Source: an uncultured Oscillospiraceae bacterium
GTDB taxonomy: Bacteria; Bacillota; Clostridia; Oscillospirales; Oscillospiraceae
Reading direction: 5' to 3'
Assembly (NCBI GenBank): GCA_947169975.1
Contig: CAMVRT010000002.1
Span: 1 to 64,000, forward strand
Length of the DNA stretch: 64,000 nucleotides
The translations under genes were made by a program, and so were the position numbers. A model generated the notes under the pieces. That model was given only the letters and a program-made list of their open reading frames with translations, made no database searches and was not told the DNA's origin. Position 1 is the first letter of the stretch, and every line of letters begins with the position of its first letter. This document shows, piece by piece, positions 8,399 through 16,666 of the stretch.

Positions 8399-9913
8399 AT
8401 GGTGGTAACGGTACGCTCGCTGGGCCTGAGCGGCATCAGCGGCTATGAGGTCAGCGTGGAGTGCTTCCTCTCCGGCGGTCTGCCCGCCTTCGATGTGGTG
8501 GGCCTGCCCGATGCCGCCGTGCGGGAGGCACGGGACCGGGTCCGGGCCGCCATCAAGAACTGCGGCGCGAAGTTCCCCGTCAGCCGCATCACCGTGAATC
8601 TGGCGCCTGCCCGGCTGCGCAAGGAGGGCACCCTCTACGACCTGCCTATCCTGCTGGGCCTGCTTACCGCCTCCGAGGAGCTGAAGCCTCTGCCGGAAAA
8701 TGCCGCCTTTCTGGGCGAACTGAGTCTGGGCGGCACCCTGCGCCCGGTGACGGGCGTGCTGCCCATGGCGCTGTACGCTGCCCGGTCCGGCACCCGGGAG
8801 CTGTATGTGCCGGAGGCCAACGCCGCCGAGGCTACGCTGGCCGAGGAACTCACCGTCTACGGGGTACACGACGTGGCGCAGTTGGTGCGCCACCTGCGGG
8901 GCGAGGAGCCCATGACCCCTGCGCCGCCCTGGCAGCCCACCCAACGGGACCTCCATCTGCCGGACATGGCAGACGTCATGGGGCAGGAAAACGTGAAACG
9001 GGCACTGGAGATCGCCGCGGCCGGCGGACACAACGTGCTGCTCATCGGCTCCCCCGGCTCCGGCAAGTCCATGCTGGCCCGGCGGCTGCCCTCCATCCTG
9101 CCGGACATGACCCATGCCGAGTCCATGGAGACCACGGAGATCTACTCCGTGGCAGGTCTCACCGAGGCCCATTCCCCTCTCATCACCCACCGGCCCTTCC
9201 GCTCGCCCCACCACACCGCCTCGCCGGTGTCCCTCTCGGGCGGAGGCACTGTGCCCCGGCCGGGGGAGATCTCACTGGCCCACAACGGCATCCTGTTTTT
9301 GGACGAGCTGCCGGAATTCGACAAGTCCGCTTTGGAAACCCTCCGGCAGCCGCTGGAGGACGGCGTGGTAACCATCACACGGGCGGCGGGCTCCCTGACA
9401 TTGCCCAGCCGCTTCATGCTGGTGTGCGCCATGAACCCCTGCCGCTGCGGCTGGTACGGTCATCCCTCCGGCCGCTGCACCTGTTCGGAAAGCCAGGTGG
9501 AAAGCTACATGCGCCGCATCTCCGGTCCCCTGCTGGACCGCATCGACATGCACATAGAGGTGCCCAGCGTGGCCTACGACGCCATGCGCCGCCGCACAAA
9601 GCCGGAGGACTCCGCCGCCATACGGCAGCGGGTCAACGAGGCCCGGGAGATCCAGAAAGCCCGGTTTGCCGGCACCGACGTCAGCTGCAACGCCTACATG
9701 ACGCCCGCCATGATCGGCCAATTCTGCCAGCTGGACGAGGCAGGTGAGCGCCTGATGCAGAGCGCCTTTGACCGCATGGGCCTCACAGGCCGCAGCCACG
9801 ACCGCATATTGCGCATGGCCCGCACCATCGCCGATCTGGAGGGCAGTGAAAACATCCTGCCCCAGCATCTGGCCGAGGCCATCCAGTACCGCAGCAACAA
9901 CATACTCAAATAA
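8399..9913 (+). CDS. comM: ComM/YifB family Mg-chelatase-like AAA+ ATPase
   Basis: Cytoplasmic ring ATPase. The best-studied member, ComM of naturally transformable Gram-negatives, is a branch-migration helicase that helps integrate taken-up DNA; the role in Clostridia is less clear. The N-terminal ChlI-like domain is marked by GLPAFDVVGLPDAAVREARDR. The AAA+ core has Walker A GSPGSGKS near residue 219, Walker B ILFLDELPEF, and the cysteine-rich segment MNPCRCGWYG typical of the family. The C-terminal Mg-chelatase helical domain (GRSHDRILRMARTIADLEG) is present. 504 residues is the family norm. RBS AAAGGAG. It is followed after 12 nt by thiI. Co-occurrence with cinA, also linked to competence in some bacteria, may be coincidental. 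Confidence 0.9.
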   Translation: MVVTVRSLGLSGISGYEVSVECFLSGGLPAFDVVGLPDAAVREARDRVRAAIKNCGAKFPVSRITVNLAPARLRKEGTLYDLPILLGLLTASEELKPLPENAAFLGELSLGGTLRPVTGVLPMALYAARSGTRELYVPEANAAEATLAEELTVYGVHDVAQLVRHLRGEEPMTPAPPWQPTQRDLHLPDMADVMGQENVKRALEIAAAGGHNVLLIGSPGSGKSMLARRLPSILPDMTHAESMETTEIYSVAGLTEAHSPLITHRPFRSPHHTASPVSLSGGGTVPRPGEISLAHNGILFLDELPEFDKSALETLRQPLEDGVVTITRAAGSLTLPSRFMLVCAMNPCRCGWYGHPSGRCTCSESQVESYMRRISGPLLDRIDMHIEVPSVAYDAMRRRTKPEDSAAIRQRVNEAREIQKARFAGTDVSCNAYMTPAMIGQFCQLDEAGERLMQSAFDRMGLTGRSHDRILRMARTIADLEGSENILPQHLAEAIQYRSNNILK

Positions 9914-9925
9914 GGAGAACACACC

Positions 9926-11113
9926 ATGCACGAGATCATCCTGTGCAAGCTGGGCGAGGTGGTCCTGAAGGGCCTGAACCGCCACAGCTTCGAGTCCAAG
10001 CTCATGAGCAATATCCGCCGCCGCACCAACCGGTTCGGCCGCTTCAAGGTCTATTCCCGCCAGAGCACCATCTATGTGGAGCCTATGGAGGACGGCTGCG
10101 ACATGGACGGCGCCTATGACGCCTGCGCCAAGGTCTTCGGCATCATCGCCATCGCCCGGGCCATGCCCTGCGAGAAGACCAGGGAGGCCATCTTCGAGAA
10201 TGCCCGCACCTATCTGGGCAAGGCGCTGACGGAGGCCAAATCCTTCAAGGTGGAGACAAAGCGGGCCGACAAGAGCTTCCCCATGAGCTCCATCCAGCTG
10301 AGCCAGTGGGTGGGCGGCGCACTCCACGACGCCTTCCCCCATCTGACGGTGGACGTCCACCACCCGGAGCTCACCGTTCACATCGAGATCCGGGAGGACG
10401 CGGCCTACGTCCACGCCCCCTCCGAGAGCGCCGCCGGCGGATTGCCTATCGGCATGGGCGGCAGCGCCGTGAGCCTGCTCTCCGGCGGCATCGACTCCCC
10501 GGTGTCCTCCTACATGATCGCCAAGCGGGGCGTGCAGCTGGAGATGATCCACTTTGCCTCGCCCCCCTACACCAGCCAGATGGCCCGGGACAAGGTGCTG
10601 CAGCTGGCAAAGGAGCTCACCCCCTGGACCGGGCGGCTCAACGTGTACGTGATCCCCTTCACCGAGATCCAGGAGGAGATCCGCCGCAAGTGCCCGGAGG
10701 ATCACTTCACCCTCATCATGCGCCGGTTTATGATGCGCCTTGCCGATCAGCTGGCCCGGGAGCTCCACTGCGGCGCTCTCGTCACCGGCGAAAATCTGGG
10801 GCAGGTGGCCAGCCAGACCATGGGCGCCCTGCGGGTCAGCCAGGACGTCACCGACCTGCCCATCCTGCGGCCCCTGATCGGCATGGACAAGGAGGAGATC
10901 GTCCGCCTGGCCCGGAAGATCGGCACCTTCGACACCTCCATCCTGCCCTATGAGGACTGCTGCACCGTGTTTACCCCCCGCCATCCCAAGACCAAGCCCA
11001 ACGTGGAGGAGGTCCGGGAGATGGAGGCCGTTCTGGACGTGGAGGGTCTGTGCAGGCGTGCTATGGAAGGCAAGGAGCTGGTGAAAATCAAGTACTACGA
11101 CAAGGAGAACTGA
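9926..11113 (+). CDS. thiI: tRNA uracil 4-sulfurtransferase ThiI
   Basis: Makes 4-thiouridine at position 8 of tRNA and can donate sulfur to thiamine thiazole synthesis; works with a cysteine desulfurase in the cytoplasm. N-terminal ferredoxin-like and THUMP domains (about residues 1-165) precede the PP-loop SGGIDSPVSSYM near residue 190. A conserved cysteine pair lies in EDCCTVFTPRHPKTKP. The protein ends without the rhodanese domain found in E. coli ThiI, as is usual in Firmicutes, so persulfide transfer must use another route. Start ATG has AAGGAGAA upstream. cinA follows after 4 nt. Confidence 0.93.
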   Translation: MHEIILCKLGEVVLKGLNRHSFESKLMSNIRRRTNRFGRFKVYSRQSTIYVEPMEDGCDMDGAYDACAKVFGIIAIARAMPCEKTREAIFENARTYLGKALTEAKSFKVETKRADKSFPMSSIQLSQWVGGALHDAFPHLTVDVHHPELTVHIEIREDAAYVHAPSESAAGGLPIGMGGSAVSLLSGGIDSPVSSYMIAKRGVQLEMIHFASPPYTSQMARDKVLQLAKELTPWTGRLNVYVIPFTEIQEEIRRKCPEDHFTLIMRRFMMRLADQLARELHCGALVTGENLGQVASQTMGALRVSQDVTDLPILRPLIGMDKEEIVRLARKIGTFDTSILPYEDCCTVFTPRHPKTKPNVEEVREMEAVLDVEGLCRRAMEGKELVKIKYYDKEN

Positions 11114-11117
11114 TCCC

Positions 11118-12371
11118 ATGTCCTATCGCGCGGAAATCATCGCCGTGGGCACAGAGCTGCTGCTGGGGAACATCGCCAACACCGACGCGCAATTTCTCTC
11201 GGAGCAGCTCTCGTCCGTTGGCGTGGACGTGCTGTACCACACCGCCGTGGGCGACAACCCGGGTAGGCTGGCGGAGGTCATCGACATCGCCCGCCGCCGC
11301 TGCGACCTGCTGATCTTCACCGGCGGCCTCGGCCCCACCTACGACGACCTCACCAAGGAGACCGTGTGCCGGGCCTTCGGCGTGGAGCTGGAATTCCATC
11401 CGGAGATCATCGGGGAGATCCGCCGCTATCTCGACACCGTGTTCGGCGCCGAGGCGCCCAAGCTGGACGAACAGCAGGCCTATCTGCCGGAGGGCTGCGC
11501 CGTGCTCCACAACGCCGTGGGCACCGCGCCCGGCTGCATCTTTGAAAAGGACGGCGTCACCGTTGTCATGCTGCCCGGCGTGCCCCGGGAGTGCCGCTAT
11601 CTCACGGAGCACGGGCTGATCCCGTGGCTGCGGGAGAGGCACGGCGGCGTGATACTGTCCCACGACCTGCGGACCTTCGGTCTGCGGGAGCCCATCGTGC
11701 AGGAAATGCTGGCCGATCTGATGGACGAGGCCGTGAACCCCTCCCTGGCCCCCTACGCCAAAACCGGCGAGGTGATGCTGCGGCTCACCGCCAAGGGCGA
11801 AACGGCGGAGGAATGTGAGGAGCTGATGGCTCCGCTCTTCTGGGACGTGCGCGCCAGATTGGGCGAGTACCTCTACGGCGTGGACGTGGACAGTCTGGAG
11901 CAGCGCTCGGTGCAGCTGCTGAAGGAGCGGCATCTCACCTTCTCCGCCGCCGAGAGCTGCACCGGCGGTCTCATCGCCAAGCGCGTCACCGATGTACCCG
12001 GAGCCTCCGCCGTCTTTATGGGCGGCGTGGTGTCCTACACCAACGGCGTCAAGGCCAAGGTGCTGGGCGTGCCCGAGGTGCTTCTGGAGCAGTACGGCGC
12101 CGTGTCTGCTCCCGTGGCAAAAGCCATGGCGGAGGGCGTGCGGCGCATCACCGGCAGTGATCTGGCCGTGTCCGTCACCGGTGTGGCCGGACCGGACAAA
12201 GACGACCGGGGCAACGAGGTGGGCACCGTGTTCATCGGCTTTGCCGCCCCGGAGGAGACCACTGTCCGGGAGCTTCACCTCGGCACCGGGCGGGAGCGTG
12301 TGCGCACCCTGGCCGCCCACCACGCATTCGACATACTGCGCCGGTATCTCACCGGACTTCCCATTGAATAA
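11118..12371 (+). CDS. cinA: CinA family protein with nicotinamide-nucleotide amidohydrolase domain
   Basis: Two-domain protein. The N-terminal molybdopterin-binding-like domain (residues 1-170; VGTELLLGNIANTDAQFLSE, FTGGLGPTYDDLTKE) corresponds to the COG1058 pyrophosphatase region. The C-terminal PncC domain (about 255-415; SAAESCTGGLIAKRVTDVPG, SVTGVAGPD) deamidates nicotinamide mononucleotide for NAD recycling in family members studied. 417 residues is full length. It starts 4 nt after thiI, pointing to an operon. The small membrane protein at 12388 follows. Confidence 0.92.
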   Translation: MSYRAEIIAVGTELLLGNIANTDAQFLSEQLSSVGVDVLYHTAVGDNPGRLAEVIDIARRRCDLLIFTGGLGPTYDDLTKETVCRAFGVELEFHPEIIGEIRRYLDTVFGAEAPKLDEQQAYLPEGCAVLHNAVGTAPGCIFEKDGVTVVMLPGVPRECRYLTEHGLIPWLRERHGGVILSHDLRTFGLREPIVQEMLADLMDEAVNPSLAPYAKTGEVMLRLTAKGETAEECEELMAPLFWDVRARLGEYLYGVDVDSLEQRSVQLLKERHLTFSAAESCTGGLIAKRVTDVPGASAVFMGGVVSYTNGVKAKVLGVPEVLLEQYGAVSAPVAKAMAEGVRRITGSDLAVSVTGVAGPDKDDRGNEVGTVFIGFAAPEETTVRELHLGTGRERVRTLAAHHAFDILRRYLTGLPIE

Positions 12372-12387
12372 AAAAGGAGAGGATCAC

Positions 12388-12861
12388 ATGGCAAAGAACA
12401 CGTATAAGGGCTACAATCCTGCGGATTTCACCCAGCAGCAGGAGAATATCCGCAAGGCCAAGGGTAACCCCAACAAAAACATCCACCACAAGAAGAACGG
12501 CTCCAACTACGGCGGCTACGCCAGCGCCGCCAAAAAGAAGGCCGAGCGCGTGGCGCCGCCGGAGCGGAAGCGGGAGTCCATCTTCGATATGAACCGCACC
12601 CAGTGGATCGTCTTCGCCGTGCTGATCGTTGCGGCGGCGGTGGGTGTGATCCTGTCCAACACCGCGCTGAAGGACACTGCACCCGCCCGCTATCTGCCCT
12701 CCGTGGCGATGGGCGTCCCCTGCTGCTTCCTGGCCTACGTGGGCTTCACCAACCGCGACAAGAAACACACCGCCATCCAGACCGTCCTGCTGGTGGTGCT
12801 GGCTCTGTGCGGTCTGTACGCCCTGCTGGGCCTGATGGGTCTAATCGGCCTGCTGGGCTGA
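12388..12861 (+). CDS. Small membrane protein, basic N-terminus (unrecognised)
   Basis: 157 residues. The first 65 residues are hydrophilic and rich in Lys, Asn and Gly (NPNKNIHHKKNGSNYGGYAS), likely cytoplasmic. Three hydrophobic segments follow at about residues 72-88 (QWIVFAVLIVAAAVGVIL), 100-117 and 128-157, the last rich in Leu and Gly. I do not recognise the family. The start ATG has AAGGAGAGG upstream and lies 16 nt after the cinA stop, so it may be the last gene of the comM-thiI-cinA group. No enzymatic motif is visible. Confidence 0.75.
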   Translation: MAKNTYKGYNPADFTQQQENIRKAKGNPNKNIHHKKNGSNYGGYASAAKKKAERVAPPERKRESIFDMNRTQWIVFAVLIVAAAVGVILSNTALKDTAPARYLPSVAMGVPCCFLAYVGFTNRDKKHTAIQTVLLVVLALCGLYALLGLMGLIGLLG

Positions 12862-12904
12862 GCGTAAAATCCGCCGTTGACAAATCTGCCCGAAACGCAT
12901 AAAA

Positions 12905-13184
12905 TAGGAGCGTTATGATGCACAAATGCGAGGATGGGGACGAGTAGCGCCCTGACGCGGTGCCAAGAGAGCCGCCGTTTGGTGAAAGGCGGACACCGCG
13001 CGAGCGCGAAGATCACCCCGGAGCAGCCGGCTGAAAGATACAGTAAGCCGGGACGGGAGCGCCCGTTACAGCGCCGTTCCCTGATTCGGGGACATGAGCG
13101 GCCGCCCGCGGGCGGCAACGAGAGTGGTACCGCAGAGGTCATTTTTGCCTTTGTCTCTCTTTTTGGAGGGACAAAGGCTTTTTT
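12905..13184 (+). promoter_or_regulatory. T-box leader controlling ileS
   Basis: The 5' leader has the expected T-box order. A stem I base starts GCGAGGATGGGGACGAGTAG, the apical motifs include AAGAGAGCCGCC and GGTGAAAGGCGG, and a putative specifier ATC (Ile) sits in GAAGATCAC at about 13010. The T-box sequence AGAGTGGTACCGCAG (13120-13134) precedes a strong terminator. Uncharged tRNA-Ile should bind and allow read-through into ileS. The specifier position is my reading; the T-box sequence and the downstream ileS are clear. Confidence 0.9.
13147..13184 (+). terminator. T-box regulated terminator
   Basis: GCCTTTGTC and GACAAAGGC form the stem, followed by TTTTTT. It lies 13 nt after the T-box sequence and 40 nt before the ileS start. 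Confidence 0.85.
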
Positions 13185-13223
13185 ATTTGCTTTCAAAAAT
13201 CAACCATAGATGGAGGAAACGAC

Positions 13224-16028
13224 ATGGAGTACAAAAAGACGCTGAACATGCCCAAGAGCGGCTTTCCCATGCGGGCAGGTCTGCCCATGCGGGAGCCGGA
13301 CATGCTCTCCCGCTGGCAGGACATGGACCTGTATCACGAGCTGCTGAAGAAGAACGACGGCAAGCCCCTCTTCTCCCTGCACGACGGCCCCCCGTTCTCC
13401 AACGGCAACATCCACATGGGCCACGCCCTGAACAAGGCGCTGAAGGACTTTATCGTCCGCAGCTACGCCATGCGGGGCTACTACACCCCCTATATCCCCG
13501 GTTGGGACAACCACGGCATGCCCATCGAGAGCGCCATCATCAAGGAGCAGAAGCTGAACCACAAGGCCATGTCCACCTCCGACTTCCGCAGCGCCTGCCA
13601 CGACTACGCCGAGAAGTACATTCAGCTGCAGATGGCCGGCTTCAAGCGCATGGGCGTGGTGGCGGACTGGGAGCACCCCTACCGCACCATGGACAAGGGC
13701 TTTGAGGCCCGTGAGGTCAAGGTTTTCGGCCAGATGTACAAGAAGGGCTATATCTACAAGGGTCTCAAGCCCGTGTACTGGTGCCCCAAGGACGAGACGG
13801 CTCTGGCCGAGGCGGAGATCGAGTACCATGACGATCCCTGCACCACCGTCTACGTCAAGTTCCCCATGCACGACGACCAGGGCAAGCTGGGCCATCTGGA
13901 CCACAGCAAGCTCTACTTCGTGATCTGGACCACCACCATCTGGACCCTGCCCGGCAACCTGGCCATCGCCATGAACCCGGTGGAGCCCTACGCTGTGGTG
14001 AAGGCCCCCAACGGCGAGATGTATATCATGGCCGAGGCCCTGACCGAGAAGGTCATGAAGATCGGCGGCTTTGACAGCTGGGAGATCGTGGAGACCCACC
14101 CCGGCAGCTTCTATGAGAACATGCTGGCCGACCATCCCTTCCTGCCCAAGACCTCCCGCCTGGTGCTGGCCGACTACGTCACCATGGATTCCGGTACCGG
14201 CTGCGTCCACACCGCACCCGGCTTCGGCGCCGACGACTATCAGACCTGCATGCGCTACGGCATGGACATGGTGGTGCCCGTGGATGATCGCGGCCGCCAC
14301 ACCGACTACGCCGGCAAGTACGCCGGTCTCAGCACCGAGGAGTCCAATCCCGTGATCCTGGCGGATATGAAAGCCGCCGGCTCCCTGTTCGCCAGCGAGG
14401 ACATCATCCACAGCTACCCCCACTGCTGGCGCTGCAAGCACCCCATCATCTTCCGCGCCACCCCCCAGTGGTTCTGCTCCGTGGAGGCCTTCAAGGATGC
14501 TGCCACCGCCGCCTGCGAGGACGTGCGCTGGCTGCCCGCCTGGGGCGAGGACCGCATCAAGGCCATGATCGCCGAGCGCAACGACTGGTGCATCAGCCGT
14601 CAGCGCCGCTGGGGCCTGCCCATCCCCGTGTTCTACTGCAAGTGCTGCGGCAAGCCCGTCTGCACCGATGAGACCATCAATGCCGTGTCTGCCGTCTTTG
14701 AGGAGAAGGGCTCCAACGCCTGGTTCGACATGACCGCCGAGGAACTGCTGCCCAGCGGCTTTACCTGCCCCCACTGCGGCAAGTCCGGCGGCTTCGAGAA
14801 GGAGACCGACACCCTGGACGGCTGGTTTGACTCCGGCTCCACCCACTACTGCGCCATGGAGCGCGATCAGGGCTTCTGGCCCGCCACCATGTACATTGAA
14901 GGCGCCGACCAGTACCGCGGCTGGTTCCAGTCCTCCCTGCTGGTGGCCGTGGGCGCTCTGGGCCGCACCGCTCCTTTCAAGGAGTGCCTGACCCACGGCT
15001 GGACCGTGGACGGCGAGGGCAAGGCCATGCACAAGTCTCTGGGCAACGGCGTGGACCCCAACGAGGTCATCAAGAAGTACGGAGCGGACCTGCTGCGTCT
15101 GTGGGCCGGCAGCGCCGACTACCGGGTGGACGTCCGCTGCAGCGACGACATCTTCAAGCAGCTGAGCCAGAATTATCTGAAGTTCCGCAACACCTGCAAA
15201 TTCTGCCTGGACAATCTGGTGGACTTCGATCCCAACAACCTGGTCGCTCCCGCCGATATGCTGGAGCTGGACCGCTGGGCCGTCACCCGACTGAACGGTC
15301 TGATCCGGAAGGTGTTTGCCGCCTATGACGACTATGAGTTCCACACCATCACCCACGCCGTCAACGACTTCTGTGTGGTGGATCTCAGCTCCTTCTACTT
15401 CGATATCATCAAGGATCGCCTGTACTGCGACGAGGCCGAGGGTCTCAGCCGCCGCAGCGCCCAGACCGCCATCTTCCTGATCCTGGATGCCATGACCCGG
15501 TTCTTCGCCCCCATCCTGTCCTTCACCTGCGATGAGATCTGGCAGGTCATGCCCCACCGCGCCGGTGACGACGGCCGCAACGTGCTGCTCAATGAGATGG
15601 TGCAGCCCTATGCCGAATACGCGCTGGACGAGGAAACCATGGTCCGCTGGGCTTCACTGATCCAGCTTCGCAATGCTGTCAATGTCGCTTTGGAGCAGGC
15701 CCGCGCCGACAAGCGGATCGGCAAATCTCTGGAGGCTCATGTGACGGTAGTCGCCCTGGGCGATGAGCTGGCACTGCGCAAGCAGTTTGAGGGCCAGTGG
15801 GCGGATCTGTTCATCGTGTCCGACGTGGAGGTCAGCGCCGATCCCGACCTGTACGCCCAGGCCGCCGAGACGTCCATCGACGACGTCCGGATCCTGGTCA
15901 GCGAGGCCAAGGGCGAAAAGTGCGGACGCTGCTGGAAGCACCATCCGCTGGTGGGCGCCAACGCCGATTATCCCGATCTCTGCCCCCGCTGCGCCGCCGT
16001 GGTGGCAAAATTGCCCGTCATCGAATAA
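13224..16028 (+). CDS. ileS: Isoleucyl-tRNA synthetase
   Basis: Charges tRNA-Ile with isoleucine and edits valine. Class I signatures are present: GNIHMGHALNK (HIGH motif, near residue 60) and KAMHKSLGN (KMSKS motif, with His in place of the third residue). The editing CP1 domain includes SGTGCVHTAPGFGADD. The C-terminal zinc finger is CGRCWKHH followed by CPRC. 934 residues is full length for the bacterial type. RBS TGGAGGAAAC precedes the ATG. Regulation by the T-box upstream is strongly indicated. Confidence 0.97.
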   Translation: MEYKKTLNMPKSGFPMRAGLPMREPDMLSRWQDMDLYHELLKKNDGKPLFSLHDGPPFSNGNIHMGHALNKALKDFIVRSYAMRGYYTPYIPGWDNHGMPIESAIIKEQKLNHKAMSTSDFRSACHDYAEKYIQLQMAGFKRMGVVADWEHPYRTMDKGFEAREVKVFGQMYKKGYIYKGLKPVYWCPKDETALAEAEIEYHDDPCTTVYVKFPMHDDQGKLGHLDHSKLYFVIWTTTIWTLPGNLAIAMNPVEPYAVVKAPNGEMYIMAEALTEKVMKIGGFDSWEIVETHPGSFYENMLADHPFLPKTSRLVLADYVTMDSGTGCVHTAPGFGADDYQTCMRYGMDMVVPVDDRGRHTDYAGKYAGLSTEESNPVILADMKAAGSLFASEDIIHSYPHCWRCKHPIIFRATPQWFCSVEAFKDAATAACEDVRWLPAWGEDRIKAMIAERNDWCISRQRRWGLPIPVFYCKCCGKPVCTDETINAVSAVFEEKGSNAWFDMTAEELLPSGFTCPHCGKSGGFEKETDTLDGWFDSGSTHYCAMERDQGFWPATMYIEGADQYRGWFQSSLLVAVGALGRTAPFKECLTHGWTVDGEGKAMHKSLGNGVDPNEVIKKYGADLLRLWAGSADYRVDVRCSDDIFKQLSQNYLKFRNTCKFCLDNLVDFDPNNLVAPADMLELDRWAVTRLNGLIRKVFAAYDDYEFHTITHAVNDFCVVDLSSFYFDIIKDRLYCDEAEGLSRRSAQTAIFLILDAMTRFFAPILSFTCDEIWQVMPHRAGDDGRNVLLNEMVQPYAEYALDEETMVRWASLIQLRNAVNVALEQARADKRIGKSLEAHVTVVALGDELALRKQFEGQWADLFIVSDVEVSADPDLYAQAAETSIDDVRILVSEAKGEKCGRCWKHHPLVGANADYPDLCPRCAAVVAKLPVIE

Positions 16029-16033
16029 AAGGC

Positions 16034-16061
16034 TTGCATTTTCCGCCAAAACGGATATAAT
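16034..16061 (+). promoter_or_regulatory. Promoter of the tRNA-Ala unit
   Basis: TTGCAT (16034-16039), 16-bp spacer, TATAAT (16056-16061), directly after the ileS stop codon. Transcription would start inside the palindrome at 16061-16093 and run through the partial tRNA copy into the complete tRNA. Confidence 0.55.
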
Positions 16062-16093
16062 ATATGAGCGGCTCAAAATGAGCCGCTCATATA
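16061..16093. repeat. Perfect 15-bp inverted repeat
   Basis: Arms TATATGAGCGGCTCA and TGAGCCGCTCATATA around AAA. No T run follows, so it is not a standard terminator. It overlaps the last base of the promoter's -10 box and ends 1 nt before the truncated tRNA copy. It could be an operator, an RNA stem at the 5' end of the transcript, or an end of a small mobile remnant. Confidence 0.7.
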
Positions 16094-16094
16094 A

Positions 16095-16115
16095 GGGCTT
16101 GTAGCTCAGCTGGGA
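16095..16115 (+). pseudogene. Truncated copy of the 5' end of tRNA-Ala
   Basis: 21 bases identical to the first 21 nt of the complete tRNA-Ala, exactly 100 bp upstream of it (16195). The match breaks inside the D arm: the next bases are CACCCGCC instead of GAGCGTTC. No anticodon or T arm follows. The 79 bp between the copies contain a hairpin with AACCGCGC/GCGCGGTT arms (16171-16191). Confidence 0.65.
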
Positions 16116-16194
16116 CACCCGCCGCAGGTGGGCGTGCAGCGAGCCAACCGCCGCCCGAAAAATTACATATAACCGCGCACCTTGCGCGGTTTAT

Positions 16195-16270
16195 GGGCTT
16201 GTAGCTCAGCTGGGAGAGCGTTCGGTTCGCATCCGAGAGGTCGAGGGTTCGAATCCCTTCAGGTCCACCA
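16195..16270 (+). tRNA. tRNA-Ala (anticodon CGC)
   Basis: Folds as a complete cloverleaf. Acceptor GGGCTTG pairs with CAGGTCC and includes the G3:U70 wobble that identifies alanine tRNAs. D stem GCTC/GAGC. Anticodon stem TTCGG/CCGAG with loop TTCGCAT, anticodon CGC, reading GCG codons. T stem GAGGG/CCCTT with TTCGAAT loop. The 3' ACCA is encoded. A strong terminator follows after 2 nt. Confidence 0.9.
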
Positions 16271-16272
16271 TG

Positions 16273-16302
16273 AAAAAAGCACTGCTTTCGCAGTGCTTTT
16301 TT
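16273..16302 (+). terminator. Terminator after tRNA-Ala
   Basis: AAAAAAGCACTGC and GCAGTGCTTTTTT form a 13-bp symmetrical hairpin around TTTC; works on either strand in principle. Confidence 0.9.
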
Positions 16303-16311
16303 CAACGAAAT

Positions 16312-16481
16312 TTGCCCTCCGGGCAAGCGAAATACGCCTGCGGCGGTGAAGTGTGCTGCGCACGTGAAATATTCACTGCGTGAACGTGGGCAAATTTCAC
16401 ATCACTTTGCGGCAAAGCCGCAAAACATCACGTTCGCTGTCAAGCGAATACTTCACATCTCGCGTCAGCGAGATACTTCAC
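16312..16481. repeat. Array of seven short hairpins with GTGAARTA-like spacers
   Basis: Consecutive small inverted repeats fill this gap: TTGCCC/GGGCAA, CGCC/GGCG, GTGC/GCAC, TTCAC/GTGAA, TTTGCGGC/GCCGCAAA, TTCGCT/AGCGAA and ATCTCGC/GCGAGAT. They are separated by related AT-rich spacers: GTGAAGT, GTGAAAT, TTTCAC and ACTTCAC. The stems differ in sequence while the spacers are alike, which suggests an RNA or DNA structure that changes by compensatory mutation. No open frame of note. The rest of the gap to 16666 holds only AT-rich sequence and an RBS. Confidence 0.6.
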
Positions 16482-16666
16482 TATTGCTGAATCCTTCATA
16501 TCCGTACCCCAACCAACAAACGGAAAGGCACCCTTTGGGGTGTCATTTTTCTCATCCCGCCGCTTTTTGCAAAAAAGGACTGGACGAATCGCGCAGCTTG
16601 TTATATAATATGCTATATTAGATAAACCGCTTGTGTATACAAGATAATTCAGAGAGGGGGAGAGAC

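Noticed and set aside
13200-15557. A 785-codon minus-strand frame within ileS
   Set aside because: Shadow of ileS; no homology-like motif.
16095-16170. A second functional tRNA gene
   Set aside because: Only the first 21 nt match; no anticodon stem, T arm or acceptor partner follows.
16312-16481. CRISPR array
   Set aside because: The repeated units are hairpins of different sequence with spacers of under 10 nt, and there are no cas genes.
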